The notes beneath the pieces are model-generated. The model did no database searches. It worked only from the letters and a program-made list of their open reading frames with translations, and was not told the origin of the DNA. The position numbers and the translations under genes were made by a program. From an uncultured Bacteroidales bacterium (GTDB taxonomy: Bacteria > Bacteroidota > Bacteroidia > Bacteroidales > UBA932), in contig CAMJHF010000001.1 in NCBI GenBank assembly GCA_946405435.1, forward strand, positions 62,001 through 126,000: a stretch of 64,000 nt of DNA. The letters run 5' to 3'. Numbering within the stretch: the first letter of the stretch is position 1; every line of letters starts with the position of its first letter. This document shows positions 8,507 through 17,374 of this stretch, in pieces.

Positions 8507-9084
8507 GTATGTTGCGAAATATCAAGGCTTTTCTGATTGTGGCCGCTGCGCTTGTCTTATGCGGCTTCAGTTGCCGGCAGGAAGAGGTGCCGGTCCCGGT
8601 AAGGATTTCGCGCTATGCCAAGGAGTGGGTGGTAAGTTCGGGTGACTGCATCTACCGTGCTGCCCTGGCCGGATTCCCTGCCGGCACTTTTACCGACGAC
8701 AAGGGCTTCGAGGTGACTTGCACCCCTTCCGGGGAAGGCGTATGGACGGTCGCCGGCTCCAGGACTGTCACGGCACCGATGGACAAGGGTGTTATACGCA
8801 TCAATTCCGCAACCATGACTCTCAGCTTCCGGGCGGTGGTGACACACTCCGAATTGCTGGGCCCCGACGCTTTCTGCGCTTCGTCTTACGTTGTGGATTA
8901 CCTCGAAGACAACGGCCTCTCGGCCCGCGTGAGAGGTTCCGGGCAGGTCAATTATCCGTATCCCGGTATGCCGGACGGCCATTTTTTCGTATCGGTAATG
9001 GACGGGGGGCAGGAATTCGAACGTTACGAAATTGTGCTTGAAGGTGGGCGGGTAATATATGATAATCTCGATATTTCTCACTAA
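8503..9084 (+). CDS. Hypothetical lipoprotein, coupled to beta-barrel C
   Basis: A 193-residue protein whose N-terminus (FLIVAAALVLCGFSCRQEE) is a lipoprotein or secretion signal. The mature part looks beta-rich, with repeated short strands and an EFERYEIVLEGG segment near the end. I do not recognise the family. The ATGA overlap with the beta-barrel gene at 7937 suggests that the two products are made together and may act together at the outer membrane. Confidence 0.65.
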   Translation: MSMLRNIKAFLIVAAALVLCGFSCRQEEVPVPVRISRYAKEWVVSSGDCIYRAALAGFPAGTFTDDKGFEVTCTPSGEGVWTVAGSRTVTAPMDKGVIRINSATMTLSFRAVVTHSELLGPDAFCASSYVVDYLEDNGLSARVRGSGQVNYPYPGMPDGHFFVSVMDGGQEFERYEIVLEGGRVIYDNLDISH

Positions 9085-9089
9085 CTTTG
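9082..9089 (+). promoter_or_regulatory. Candidate -7 promoter element for gpmI
   Basis: TAACTTTG fits the Bacteroidetes TAnnTTTG -7 element and lies 19 nt before the gpmI start, overlapping the end of the previous gene. I could not see a matching -33 TTTG at the right distance, so this is tentative. Confidence 0.4.
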
Positions 9090-9108
9090 CAGGATTTAAT
9101 GTGAGAAT

Positions 9109-10629
9109 ATGAAAAATAAAGTTCTTTTAATGATTCTTGACGGTTGGGGCGAGGGACGCCACGACCATAGCAATGCAATTTATACCCAGGGGGCTCCCTT
9201 CATCGACAGCCTCAGGGCCAAATATCCCATGGCGCATCTGCACGCCTGCGGCGAGTACGTCGGTCTGCCTGACGGCCAGATGGGCAACAGCGAGGTGGGA
9301 CACATGAACCTCGGCGCCGGACGCGTTGTGTACCAGGATCTTGTGAAGGTCAACATCGCCTGCCGCGAGCACCGTCTCCTGCAGAACCGCGAGATCCGTG
9401 CCGCCTACGACAATGTAAAGAAGAACGGTGGCAAACTCCATTTCTTCGGCCTCTGCTCCCACGGCGGAGTCCACTCGTCCCTTAACCATCTGTACGAGTT
9501 CCTTGCAGAGGCAAAGAACGAGGGTATCGAGGACGTTTTCGTCCACTGCTTCATGGACGGCCGCGACACCGACCCCCACAGCGGACTTGGGTTTGTCAAA
9601 GAACTGGAAGAGAAGATGGCGCAGACCACCGGCCGCGTGGCCACCGTCTGTGGCCGCTTCTACGCCATGGACCGCGACAAGCGCTGGAACCGCATCAAGG
9701 AGGCCTACGACATGCTTGTCGAGGGCAAAGGTGCACAGTTCGAAAGCGCCCTTGAGGGCATCCAGGCATCCTACGACGCCGACGTCACCGACGAATTCAT
9801 CAAGCCCATAGTCATCACCGAGGGCGGGAAGCCCCTCGCCAAGGTCGAGGCCGGCGATACCGTAATCTTCTACAACTTCCGCAACGACCGCGCCCGCGAG
9901 CTCACCAACGTGCTCACACAGAACGACATGCCCGAAGAAGGCATGCACACTCTGCCGCTTTACTACTGCACCCTTACTCCTTACGACGCTTCGTTCACCG
10001 GACTTCATATCCTCTTCCCCAAGGAAGAAGTGCAGGACACCCTTGGCGAAACTATCTCCAAGGCCGGTCTGCGCCAGCTCCGTATAGCCGAGACCGAGAA
10101 ATACGCCCACGTGACCTTCTTCTTCAACGGCGGGCGCGAAACTCCCTTCGAGAATGAAGACCGCATCCTTGTAAACTCCCCCAAGGTTGCCACCTACGAC
10201 CTTCAGCCCGAGATGAGCGCCGTCGAGGTGACCGACCGCCTGTGCGAGGCCATCCGCAGCGAGAAAGAGGACCTCATCATCCTCAATTACGCCAACGGCG
10301 ACATGGTTGGACATACCGGTGTCTACAAGGCCATTTGCAACGCAGTCGGGTGTATTGACGGCTGCGTGGAGACCACCATCACCTGTGCCCTCAACCACGG
10401 CTATGTGGTGCTTCTCACCGCCGACCACGGCAATGCCGACTATGCAGTCAACGAAGACGGTTCCCCCAATACCGCCCACTCCCTCAACCTGGTGCAGTTC
10501 ATCGTAATAGGCGCCGGCGACGAGGTCAAAACGGTCAAGGACGGCGCCCTCTGCAACGTGGCTCCTACCATCCTCAAGCTGATGGGCATCCCTCAGCCCG
10601 AGGCCATGACCGCAGAGCCGCTTATCTGA
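9109..10629 (+). CDS. gpmI: 2,3-bisphosphoglycerate-independent phosphoglycerate mutase
   Basis: A 506-residue cytoplasmic glycolytic enzyme that interconverts 3- and 2-phosphoglycerate through a phosphoserine intermediate at a two-metal site. The N-terminal [10 protein letters not shown] metal-binding motif and GNSEVGHMN with catalytic Ser61 are present, as is the late TADHGNADY motif of the alkaline-phosphatase superfamily. The length is normal for iPGM. The stop overlaps the first base of manA, suggesting a sugar-metabolism transcription unit. Confidence 0.96.
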   Translation: MKNKVLLMILDGWGEGRHDHSNAIYTQGAPFIDSLRAKYPMAHLHACGEYVGLPDGQMGNSEVGHMNLGAGRVVYQDLVKVNIACREHRLLQNREIRAAYDNVKKNGGKLHFFGLCSHGGVHSSLNHLYEFLAEAKNEGIEDVFVHCFMDGRDTDPHSGLGFVKELEEKMAQTTGRVATVCGRFYAMDRDKRWNRIKEAYDMLVEGKGAQFESALEGIQASYDADVTDEFIKPIVITEGGKPLAKVEAGDTVIFYNFRNDRARELTNVLTQNDMPEEGMHTLPLYYCTLTPYDASFTGLHILFPKEEVQDTLGETISKAGLRQLRIAETEKYAHVTFFFNGGRETPFENEDRILVNSPKVATYDLQPEMSAVEVTDRLCEAIRSEKEDLIILNYANGDMVGHTGVYKAICNAVGCIDGCVETTITCALNHGYVVLLTADHGNADYAVNEDGSPNTAHSLNLVQFIVIGAGDEVKTVKDGALCNVAPTILKLMGIPQPEAMTAEPLI

Positions 10630-11543
10630 TGCTTTACCGGCTCGATCCGATACTGCGCCCCATGGTTTGGGGCTCGGAGCTTTGGGTGCTCTCCGGCTAC
10701 CCCGAGCGGGTGTCGGTGGTCGCTGACGGGCCGCTCAAGGGACTTACGGTCAACGAGTTGGCGGCCCGTGAAAAGGAGCGTCTGCTCGGCGCTTCAGTTT
10801 ATAGCCGCTTCGGCGACAGTTTTCCCCTGCTGATCAAGTTTCTGGATGTTCATGCTCCGCTGAGCATTCAGGTCCATCCTTCCGAGGAGTTCGCCCGCAC
10901 GCGCCAGGGCCTTTACGGCAAGACCGAGATGTGGTATGTGGTGGACGCGCAGCCGGGTGCCGGACTCATGGCCGGATTCTCCAGGGATTTGACTCCAGGG
11001 GAATACGAGCGGCGCGTGGCCGACGGCAGCATCACCGAGGTCATAGCGCACCATCGGATAACTGCCGGCGATGTATTTTTTATTCCGCCCGGAAGGGTTC
11101 ATGCCCTGCTGCCGGGGGCTTATATCGCTGAAATCCAGCAGGCTTCCGACTCTACCTACCGCATCTGGGACTACAACCGCCCGGGGCTGGACGGAAAACC
11201 CCGGCCCCTGCACACGGCTCTTGCAAAAGAGGTCCTGGATTTTCAGGCCTTGCCGGACTACCGCACTCATTATGAACAGGCTGAGGATGCTCTGGTGCCG
11301 TTGGTCAGTTGTGACTGGTTCTCCACTTCGCTGCTCGATCTTACGGAACCCTTTTCTATGGATCTGGGCTCGCTGGACAGCTTTGTTGCCGTCACATGCG
11401 TGGAAGGCTGCGGCCGCGTGGAATGCAGTGACGATTCGGCTGAAATCAGGGCCGGCTCTTGCCTTCTGGTGCCCGCCAGCGAAAGCAACATCGTCTTCGA
11501 GCCATCCGGCGAGGCCATGAGAGTTTTGATTACTAATGTTTGA
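10629..11543 (+). CDS. manA: Mannose-6-phosphate isomerase, class I
   Basis: A 304-residue cupin-fold zinc enzyme that interconverts mannose-6-phosphate and fructose-6-phosphate. The zinc ligands are visible as Gln and His in IQVHPSEEF, Glu in KTEMWYVV and His in PGRVHALLPG. The length fits the short class I PMI form common in Bacteroidetes and Firmicutes. It begins on the last base of gpmI, so translation is likely coupled. Its role is feeding mannose into glycolysis or supplying mannose for surface polysaccharide. Confidence 0.93.
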   Translation: MLYRLDPILRPMVWGSELWVLSGYPERVSVVADGPLKGLTVNELAAREKERLLGASVYSRFGDSFPLLIKFLDVHAPLSIQVHPSEEFARTRQGLYGKTEMWYVVDAQPGAGLMAGFSRDLTPGEYERRVADGSITEVIAHHRITAGDVFFIPPGRVHALLPGAYIAEIQQASDSTYRIWDYNRPGLDGKPRPLHTALAKEVLDFQALPDYRTHYEQAEDALVPLVSCDWFSTSLLDLTEPFSMDLGSLDSFVAVTCVEGCGRVECSDDSAEIRAGSCLLVPASESNIVFEPSGEAMRVLITNV

Positions 11544-11558
11544 AACCAGGTATAACAG

Positions 11559-13898
11559 ATGAAACGAAAGAACAACAGCAGGGGACAGAAAACCCGCGAC
11601 CACGGCAGTCACAAGACACGTAAATTCGCGCCCGAGTTTACCGGCAAGGTACAGATGACCCGCGAGGGCTTCATCTTTGTAATCGTGGATGGTCAGGACA
11701 ACGACATCTATGTCAAGGCGGCCAAGACGCGCCATGCCCTCAACGGAGACATCGTCAGGGTGGCTGTCACCCATCCCGGAGGCGGCAAACAGCGCCGCGA
11801 GGGCGAAGTCGTGGAGATTCTGGAACGAAACAAGGCTCCTTTCGTGGGCTACATGCACTACATCGGAGCCCAGGCCTGGGTGCTCATGCAGAGCAAGTTC
11901 ATGCCCTACGACATTGCCGTAGACGCGGAACAGGCGCGCAGCATGGGGGCAGAGCCAGGCATGAAGGTGGCCGCAGTGGTGGATGAATGGCCCCGCGGCG
12001 AGCTGAGTCCTATCGGCCATCTTACCGACGTGCTTGGCATGCCCGGCGACAACGACACCGAGATGCACGCCATCCTGGCCGAGTTCAACCTGCCCTACCG
12101 CTTCGAGAAGGAGGTTGAAAATGCTGCTGACAAGATTTCCGAAGCCATTGGTCCCGAGGAACTTAAGGGCCGCAAAGACTTCCGCGATACCCTTACATTC
12201 ACCATCGACCCCTCGGATGCCAAGGACTTCGACGACGCCCTGTCGTTCCGCCGTCTCCAGAACGGCAATTACGAGGTGGGCGTGCATATCGCCGATGTGT
12301 CCTATTACGTCAAGCCGGGTGGAGCGGTGGACAAAGAGGCCCGCGAGAGGGGAACATCCGTATATCTGGTAGATCGTACCGTCCCGATGCTGCCGGAGAA
12401 GCTCTGCAACAAGCTCTGTTCGCTCCGTCAGGACGAGGACAAGCTCACCTTCTCCGTCGTGTTCGAAATGGGCCCCAAGGGCGCCGTCAAGTCGCGCTGG
12501 ATAGGCCGCACCGTCATCTGCTCCAACTCCCGCATGGACTACGAACAGGCGCAGGCCATCATAGAGAATCCTCCTGCAGAACCCACTCCCGTCGAAGATG
12601 CCGTGCTGACTCTCAACAAGTTGGCGCGTATCATGCGCGAGGCCCGCTTCAAGTCAGGGGCCATCAATTTCGACCGTCCCGAGATGAAGGTTGAGGTGGA
12701 CGATGCCGGCAAGCCTGTGCGCGTGTACCAGAAGATTGCCAAGGAATCCAACAACCTCATAGAGGAGTTCATGCTCCTTGCCAACCGCACGGTGGCGGAA
12801 TTCGTGGCCACCGGCGGCAAGATGAACGGCGTGGAGATGAAGAACGCCAAGACCTTCGTGTACCGTATCCACGGCGAGCCCAACTTCGAGAAGCTGGAGG
12901 GCCTGCGCGGCTTTGCATCCAACTTCGGCTACAAGATGGAGGAGGCCACCAGCGGCAAAGGCGCCGCCGATGCCTTGAGGGACCTGCTGTCCGCATCTCT
13001 GGGCAAGCCGGAGCACGCAGCCTTCGAGAATATCGCCCTCCGCTCCATGGCCAAGGCCGTGTACAGCACCGACAACATCGGCCACTACGGCCTGGCGTTC
13101 AAGTTCTACACTCACTTTACTTCGCCCATCAGGCGTTATCCCGACCTCATGGTGCACCGGCTGCTGTCCGCTTATCTCCAGAATGGTGCGTCGGCGGACA
13201 AGGGGCGTTTCGAGAAGGAGTGCGTCCACGCCTCCGAGCGCGAGCTTGTGGCCGCCGATGCCGAGCGCACCAGCGTCAAGTACAAGCTGGTGGAGTTCAT
13301 GCAGGACAAGGTGGGCATGGAGTTCGACGGCGCCGTGTCCGGCCTTACTGACTGGGGCATGTATGTCGAGATAGATGAGACCCACATCGAGGGCATGGTT
13401 CCCCTGCGGGAGATCCGTTCCGACTTCTACGAGTTCGACGAGGCCCGCTACAAGCTCATCGGCCGCCGCACCCGCCGCCAGTACCGCCTCGGCGACCGCG
13501 TCCGCATCAAGGTCGTGGGCGCCAACCTCGAGCAGCGCCTTATCGACTACGAACTGATCGAGAATCTAAGCGGCGCCGGCGACTTCGCCAGCCCCGCCAG
13601 CCCCGCCGGTCCCGCCAGCTCCGCCAGCCCCGCCGGCGCTCCTGGCGACGGTTCCGCCTCCGGCCCCGCCGCCTCCGGCCGCCGCTCCGGCCATTCCGGC
13701 AGTCGCTCCGGCCATTCCGGCGCCAGCTCTGCCCCCGTCAGTCGTTCCGGCCATGCAGCAGCCTTCGCCAGCCGCGACGCCGTCGCTTTGGAAAGCCGCC
13801 GTTCCGGCCATTCCCGCAGCGGCAAAGCCGCTTCCAAAACTGGCAAATCCGGCTCCAGGGCATGCAAATCCGGCTCCCGCAAAGGCAAACGCTCCTGA
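11559..13898 (+). CDS. rnr: Ribonuclease R with unusual basic, low-complexity tail
   Basis: A 779-residue 3'-5' exoribonuclease of the RNB family. It has cold-shock-type domains, the RNB active-site cluster DPSDAKDFDDALS with four Asp, and an S1 domain near residues 585-670. From about residue 672 the protein becomes a Ser/Ala/Pro/Gly stretch followed by RSGHSG-like and KSGSR-like repeats ending in KGKRS. This highly basic tail is likely to bind RNA or be disordered. The 3' end of this tail is duplicated downstream at 13981-14058 and runs directly into the 51-bp repeat array. Confidence 0.95.
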   Translation: MKRKNNSRGQKTRDHGSHKTRKFAPEFTGKVQMTREGFIFVIVDGQDNDIYVKAAKTRHALNGDIVRVAVTHPGGGKQRREGEVVEILERNKAPFVGYMHYIGAQAWVLMQSKFMPYDIAVDAEQARSMGAEPGMKVAAVVDEWPRGELSPIGHLTDVLGMPGDNDTEMHAILAEFNLPYRFEKEVENAADKISEAIGPEELKGRKDFRDTLTFTIDPSDAKDFDDALSFRRLQNGNYEVGVHIADVSYYVKPGGAVDKEARERGTSVYLVDRTVPMLPEKLCNKLCSLRQDEDKLTFSVVFEMGPKGAVKSRWIGRTVICSNSRMDYEQAQAIIENPPAEPTPVEDAVLTLNKLARIMREARFKSGAINFDRPEMKVEVDDAGKPVRVYQKIAKESNNLIEEFMLLANRTVAEFVATGGKMNGVEMKNAKTFVYRIHGEPNFEKLEGLRGFASNFGYKMEEATSGKGAADALRDLLSASLGKPEHAAFENIALRSMAKAVYSTDNIGHYGLAFKFYTHFTSPIRRYPDLMVHRLLSAYLQNGASADKGRFEKECVHASERELVAADAERTSVKYKLVEFMQDKVGMEFDGAVSGLTDWGMYVEIDETHIEGMVPLREIRSDFYEFDEARYKLIGRRTRRQYRLGDRVRIKVVGANLEQRLIDYELIENLSGAGDFASPASPAGPASSASPAGAPGDGSASGPAASGRRSGHSGSRSGHSGASSAPVSRSGHAAAFASRDAVALESRRSGHSRSGKAASKTGKSGSRACKSGSRKGKRS

Positions 13899-14105
13899 CA
13901 CAGACGCTCCCGTCCTGACAGGATCCCTCCGTTATCCTGCCCTTTGGCAATGCTTACTCATCCGTCTGACAGGATTCCACCGTTCCGGCCATTCCTGCAG
14001 CGGCAAAGCCGCTTCCAAAGCTGGCAAATCCGGCTCCCGCAAAGGCAAACGCTCCTGACACAGACGCTCCCGTCCTGACAGGATCCCTCCGTTTTCCTGT
14101 CCGTT
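13800..14105 (+). repeat. Tandem duplication of the rnr 3' end
   Basis: The segment 13800-13975, holding the last ~33 codons of rnr, its stop and the first repeat unit, is repeated from 13981. The second copy lacks 21 bp (seven codons, one KSGSRAC-like unit). Outside that gap the copies differ by only a few bases. The copy lies after the rnr stop and is not translated as part of RNase R. Confidence 0.85.
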
Positions 14106-14358
14106 AACGTAGTTCACCCTTCTGCCTGACAGAGTTCCGCCGTATTCCTGTCAGTTAGCGTAGTTTACCCTTCCGCCTGACAGGATTCCGCCGTATTCCT
14201 GCCCGTTAGCGTAGTTTACCCTTCCGCCTGACAGGATTCCGCCGTATTCCTGCCCGTTGGCGTAGTTCACCCTTCCGCCTGACATGATCCCGCCGTTTTC
14301 CTGTCCGTTAACGTAGTTCACCCTTCCGTCTGGCAGGATTCTGCCGTTATCTTGCCGG
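13916..14358 (+). repeat. 51-bp palindromic repeat array on the 3' side of the transposase
   Basis: Units start at 13916, 13967, 14076, 14127, 14178, 14229, 14280 and 14331. The last six are exactly 51 bp apart. Each unit begins TGACAGGATT (with variants), reads through GCCGT, and reaches TCCTGCC or CCTGTC. The ends pair, for example CTGACAG with CTGTCAG in the unit at 14127, so each unit can form a hairpin. No unique spacers are present. The array fills the gap between rnr and the transposase stop. Confidence 0.9.
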
Positions 14359-14366
14359 GAAGCGGT

Positions 14367-15236
14367 TTATTTTTGGGAGACGAATAGTTGGTCCAGGGTT
14401 GTGGCGGGGATTTTGAGGATTCGGCAGAGTTGCTTTTTTGTGGCGCCCCATTCATAGTGCAATTTGGTTGCCAGGTCTATTTTGGCTTCTTGGGAGATCA
14501 GGGACAGAGAACTGTTTGGGAACTTCTCTTTGCAGAGTGTGTTGGCAATGCGGAACATTTCTTCGTCGGTGTATCTGATTGTCTCTCCGATTTCTGTTGC
14601 TATCGCCTTCTGCGCCTCAATGTTTCTTGCAATTTGGTAAAAGTAGTTTGATCCTGTGCGGTAATAGCTTTCGGCGGCTTCTATGCTGCAATAGCTTAAA
14701 GGACAGACATATCCGTCGAGCATCTTAAGAAAGCCGACCTTGTCTGCTGCATGGCTGTGAAGCATTTGCCGCCGCTGGGTCATTGTCATCGGGGTCGATT
14801 CATTGTTGTATCTGAGCTTTGCGTCCGTATTGAAGAAGAACCTGCCGGCGCCCCATCTGTATGAGTAAGGAGTTTGATCGGGATTGGCCAGAAACCCATT
14901 CCGGTTTGAATAGCTGATAACATTCATGATATCAGTCGTGGAATCAAGGGCCCTGAGTTTGCAAACAAACTCGGACAAGTCTACAAAACGACCAATGGAG
15001 TTGAGCCACTTTTTAAGGGCGTATTTGAATCTGGCAAAGAATGCTTTGGCTTCTGCTTCCGTACAATACAGTACAATGTGGATGTGGTTGTCCATCAATT
15101 CAAATGTAAGGATTGCAATGCTTGGATACAGAACGGCGCAAAGGGCAAAGATGTTCATTCCCGTTTTGAAATCGTCTTCGCAGGTAAAGATAACCTGCTG
15201 ATTTTCCGGTGTCCAGAGGTGAAAGTGTTTTTTCAT
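14367..15236 (-). mobile_element. Y1 (HUH) transposase, REP-associated type
   Basis: A 289-residue protein with the HUH motif LMDNHIHIVLYC (His51, His53) and a candidate catalytic Tyr109 in ISYSNRNGF, followed by NPDQTPYSYRWG. This matches the arrangement of the REP-associated tyrosine transposases (RAYT/Y1_Tnp). The C-terminus (KKQLCRILKIPATTLDQLF) looks like a helix-turn-helix. RAYTs cut and join single-stranded DNA at palindromes. Here both flanks carry palindromic 51-bp repeats, the expected kind of substrate. The gene is intact, and no TnpB-like partner is present. Confidence 0.85.
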
Positions 15237-15373
15237 AATTCAAGTTCCGGCCTTTAGTGGCCTGCCGAAATATAATAAATATCTCTCGGACTCCAATACT
15301 CTGACAGAAAAATCTGAAAAAAATGCCCGCTTGACCGCCTGATAGCTAATCCTGGCAGGAAACAGGACTATAT

Positions 15374-15817
15374 CTGTCAAACGAAGGGGAATAGGCAGTG
15401 TTCTGGCTGGAAATTGGATAAAATCTGTCAAACGGCGGGGAAGAGGTAGTGTTCTGGCAGGAAACTGGCGTAATCCTGGCAGGATGGGGAAAATGCTGGG
15501 GCATCCGGCAGGAAACTGGATAAAATCTGTCAAACGAAGGGGAAGATGCAGTGTTCTGGCAGGAAACAGGCGTAATTCTGGCAGGATGGGGAAAATGCTG
15601 GGGCATCCGGCAGGAAACTAGATAAAATCTGTCAAACGAAGGGGAAGAGGCTGTGTTCTGGCAGGAAACAGGCGTAATCCTGACAGGATGGGGAAAATGC
15701 TGGGACATCTGGCAGGAAACTGGATAAAATCTGTCAAACGGAGAGGAAGATGCAGTGTTCTGGCAGATAATGCGCCAATTCTGTCTGGCAGATAATGCGC
15801 CAGATTCTGTCTGGCAG
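15374..15817 (-). repeat. 51-bp palindromic repeat array on the 5' side of the transposase
   Basis: Eight units start at 15374, 15425, 15476, 15527, 15578, 15629, 15680 and 15731, each exactly 51 bp apart. Over most of the array two unit types alternate, giving a 102-bp higher-order repeat. Units begin CTGTCAAACG or CTGGCAGGAT on the plus strand and contain GGCAGGAAAC. From 15761 the repeat degrades into three TGGCAG-starting copies about 25 bp apart. Aligned without gaps to the reverse complement of the other array, a unit matches at about 32 of 51 positions, so the arrays are homologous and face opposite ways. Confidence 0.9.
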
Positions 15818-15876
15818 CCGGGCAAAATAGGGGATTGCGGGAGAAATGCTGCAATCTGCCGGAATGCCATCAGCTG

Positions 15877-15908
15877 TTTGCATATTATTTTGCTTCGAAT
15901 TATATTTG
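15877..15908 (+). promoter_or_regulatory. Bacteroidetes-type promoter for the M28 peptidase gene
   Basis: TTTG at 15877-15880, a 20-nt spacer and TATATTTG at 15901-15908 match the Bacteroidetes consensus exactly. Transcription would start around 15913-15916. That makes the ATG at 15917 almost leaderless and the in-frame ATG at 15929 preceded by a leader of ~15 nt. Confidence 0.7.
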
Positions 15909-15916
15909 CCTAGATT

Positions 15917-17374
15917 ATGACGATTACAATGAAGAAAGCGTTTATCCTGCTGCTGGCCTTCACTTTGACAGGGGGCGTGGCGGCGATGGCACAGACAAGG
16001 AGCGAAAGGCTCGCCGAGTACGTTTACTATTTTGCCTCCGACTCGCTGCGGGGCCGGGAGGCCGGCAGCGCGGATGCCGCCAAGGCCCGCGACTACATTG
16101 TCGAGCTCTACAAGGAGTGCGGCCTCAAGCCGCTCTCTGCCGGCAGTTACCTGGTGCCTTTCACCCGTGACGGCAAACAATACACCGACGTGGTGGCCGT
16201 CATTGAAGGCAATTCGCTCAAGGACGAATATATAGTTCTCGGCGCCCACTACGACCATCTGGGCGTTAAGAAAGGCCAGGTTTATCCCGGTGCCGATGAC
16301 AATGCTTCCGGTAGTGCGGCCATCATAGAGATAGCCCGTGAGCTTTCTGCCCGCCGCAGCGAACTGCAGCGCAGCGTGATAATCGCCGCCTTCGACGCCG
16401 AAGAAATCGGCCTTTACGGTTCCACCTACCTGGCAGAATACCTTGACGCCCTGGTGGGCCTGGATAAGATCAAGCTTATGATGAGCGTGGACATGGTGGG
16501 CCGCTACAGTACAGGAGGCGGCCTTACGCTCGAGGGTATAGCGACCATCAAGAACGGAAAGAAAATTGCCGCAGGAGTGGCTGGGCAGCATGCCCTGAAA
16601 ATCAAGACCAAGAACTTCGAAACCTCGGTCATGACTGCCACGGACACCGACGCCTTCGCCCGTAAAGGCGTGCCCACGCTGGCGGTCTCCACGGGCCTCC
16701 ACCCCCAGTATCACAAGCCTGCTGACAAGCCTGAACTGGTTGATTACGAGGGTCTTGACAAAGTATCAGGATACCTTGCCGATTTTGCCCTCCAGGCAGC
16801 TGGCGACGAGTCCTTCCAGCCCAGCGGCCGCATAGCCCGCAAGCACCTTGGCAAGGCCCGCGTGTTCGAGGCCGGCGTCACCGGCTCCATAGGCAATGCA
16901 CTCATCTATTTCCCCAAGGCTGATATCAACACCAAGGGCAGGATGGATTATACTGCAGGCCTTACTACCCGCTTGAATTTCAGTTCCTTCGGCCTTCAGG
17001 TGGACGCTCTCTGGGAGAGTTCCACCTCCAGGTTCCCTTCGCTTGACCCCATGTTCGGCCCTGCGCAGGATTATACTCAGCGTTCCGTCACCGTACCGGC
17101 CTACTTCCTGCTTCGCTCAAGCGAGTCGGACAACTGTGCTTTCGTGGGCCTCGGAGGATATTACAGCTACGTCTATTCCCACTCCTTCAGCAAGTCCGAT
17201 CCGGGCTGGACTGTCAATCCCCACCAGGGCGGTATCGCCGGCAATTTCGGACTCAAGGTGGCCAATCTCATGCTGGAATGGTCGTTCCGCTGGCAGCTGA
17301 ACGAGCTGTTTACCGGCACTCAGCCTGCCCGCATGCACACCGCCACTTATCTCAAATTAGCTTGGATGTTCTGA
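15917..17374 (+). CDS. M28 family zinc aminopeptidase fused to a beta-barrel-like domain
   Basis: A 485-residue exported protein (signal MKKAFILLLAFTLTGGVAAMA). The first ~290 residues are an M28 peptidase with VLGAHYDHLG, PGADDNASGSAA, FDAEEIGLYGS, SVDMVGR and LHPQYHKPAD, which supply the His, Asp, Glu, Asp and His ligands and general base for two zincs. The last ~170 residues are beta-rich with alternating aromatic strands and end in LKLAWMF, resembling an outer-membrane barrel. Such a fusion would tether the peptidase at the outer membrane. The ATG at 15929 is an equally good start. The stop overlaps the dapF start by one base. Confidence 0.88.
   Translation: MTITMKKAFILLLAFTLTGGVAAMAQTRSERLAEYVYYFASDSLRGREAGSADAAKARDYIVELYKECGLKPLSAGSYLVPFTRDGKQYTDVVAVIEGNSLKDEYIVLGAHYDHLGVKKGQVYPGADDNASGSAAIIEIARELSARRSELQRSVIIAAFDAEEIGLYGSTYLAEYLDALVGLDKIKLMMSVDMVGRYSTGGGLTLEGIATIKNGKKIAAGVAGQHALKIKTKNFETSVMTATDTDAFARKGVPTLAVSTGLHPQYHKPADKPELVDYEGLDKVSGYLADFALQAAGDESFQPSGRIARKHLGKARVFEAGVTGSIGNALIYFPKADINTKGRMDYTAGLTTRLNFSSFGLQVDALWESSTSRFPSLDPMFGPAQDYTQRSVTVPAYFLLRSSESDNCAFVGLGGYYSYVYSHSFSKSDPGWTVNPHQGGIAGNFGLKVANLMLEWSFRWQLNELFTGTQPARMHTATYLKLAWMF

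Noticed and set aside
13753..14058. A 101-residue plus-strand reading frame after rnr
   Set aside because: It is a by-product of the duplicated rnr end read partly in another frame; there is no family resemblance.
13916..15817. CRISPR-like regular repeats
   Set aside because: Units are contiguous with no unique spacers, and no cas genes are nearby; they are tandem palindromic repeats.
15346..15870. A 174-residue minus-strand reading frame made of 34-residue repeats
   Set aside because: It lies wholly in the 51-bp array. The frame stays open because 102 bp is a multiple of three. Other frames there are open too, and it has no signal, domain or start context.
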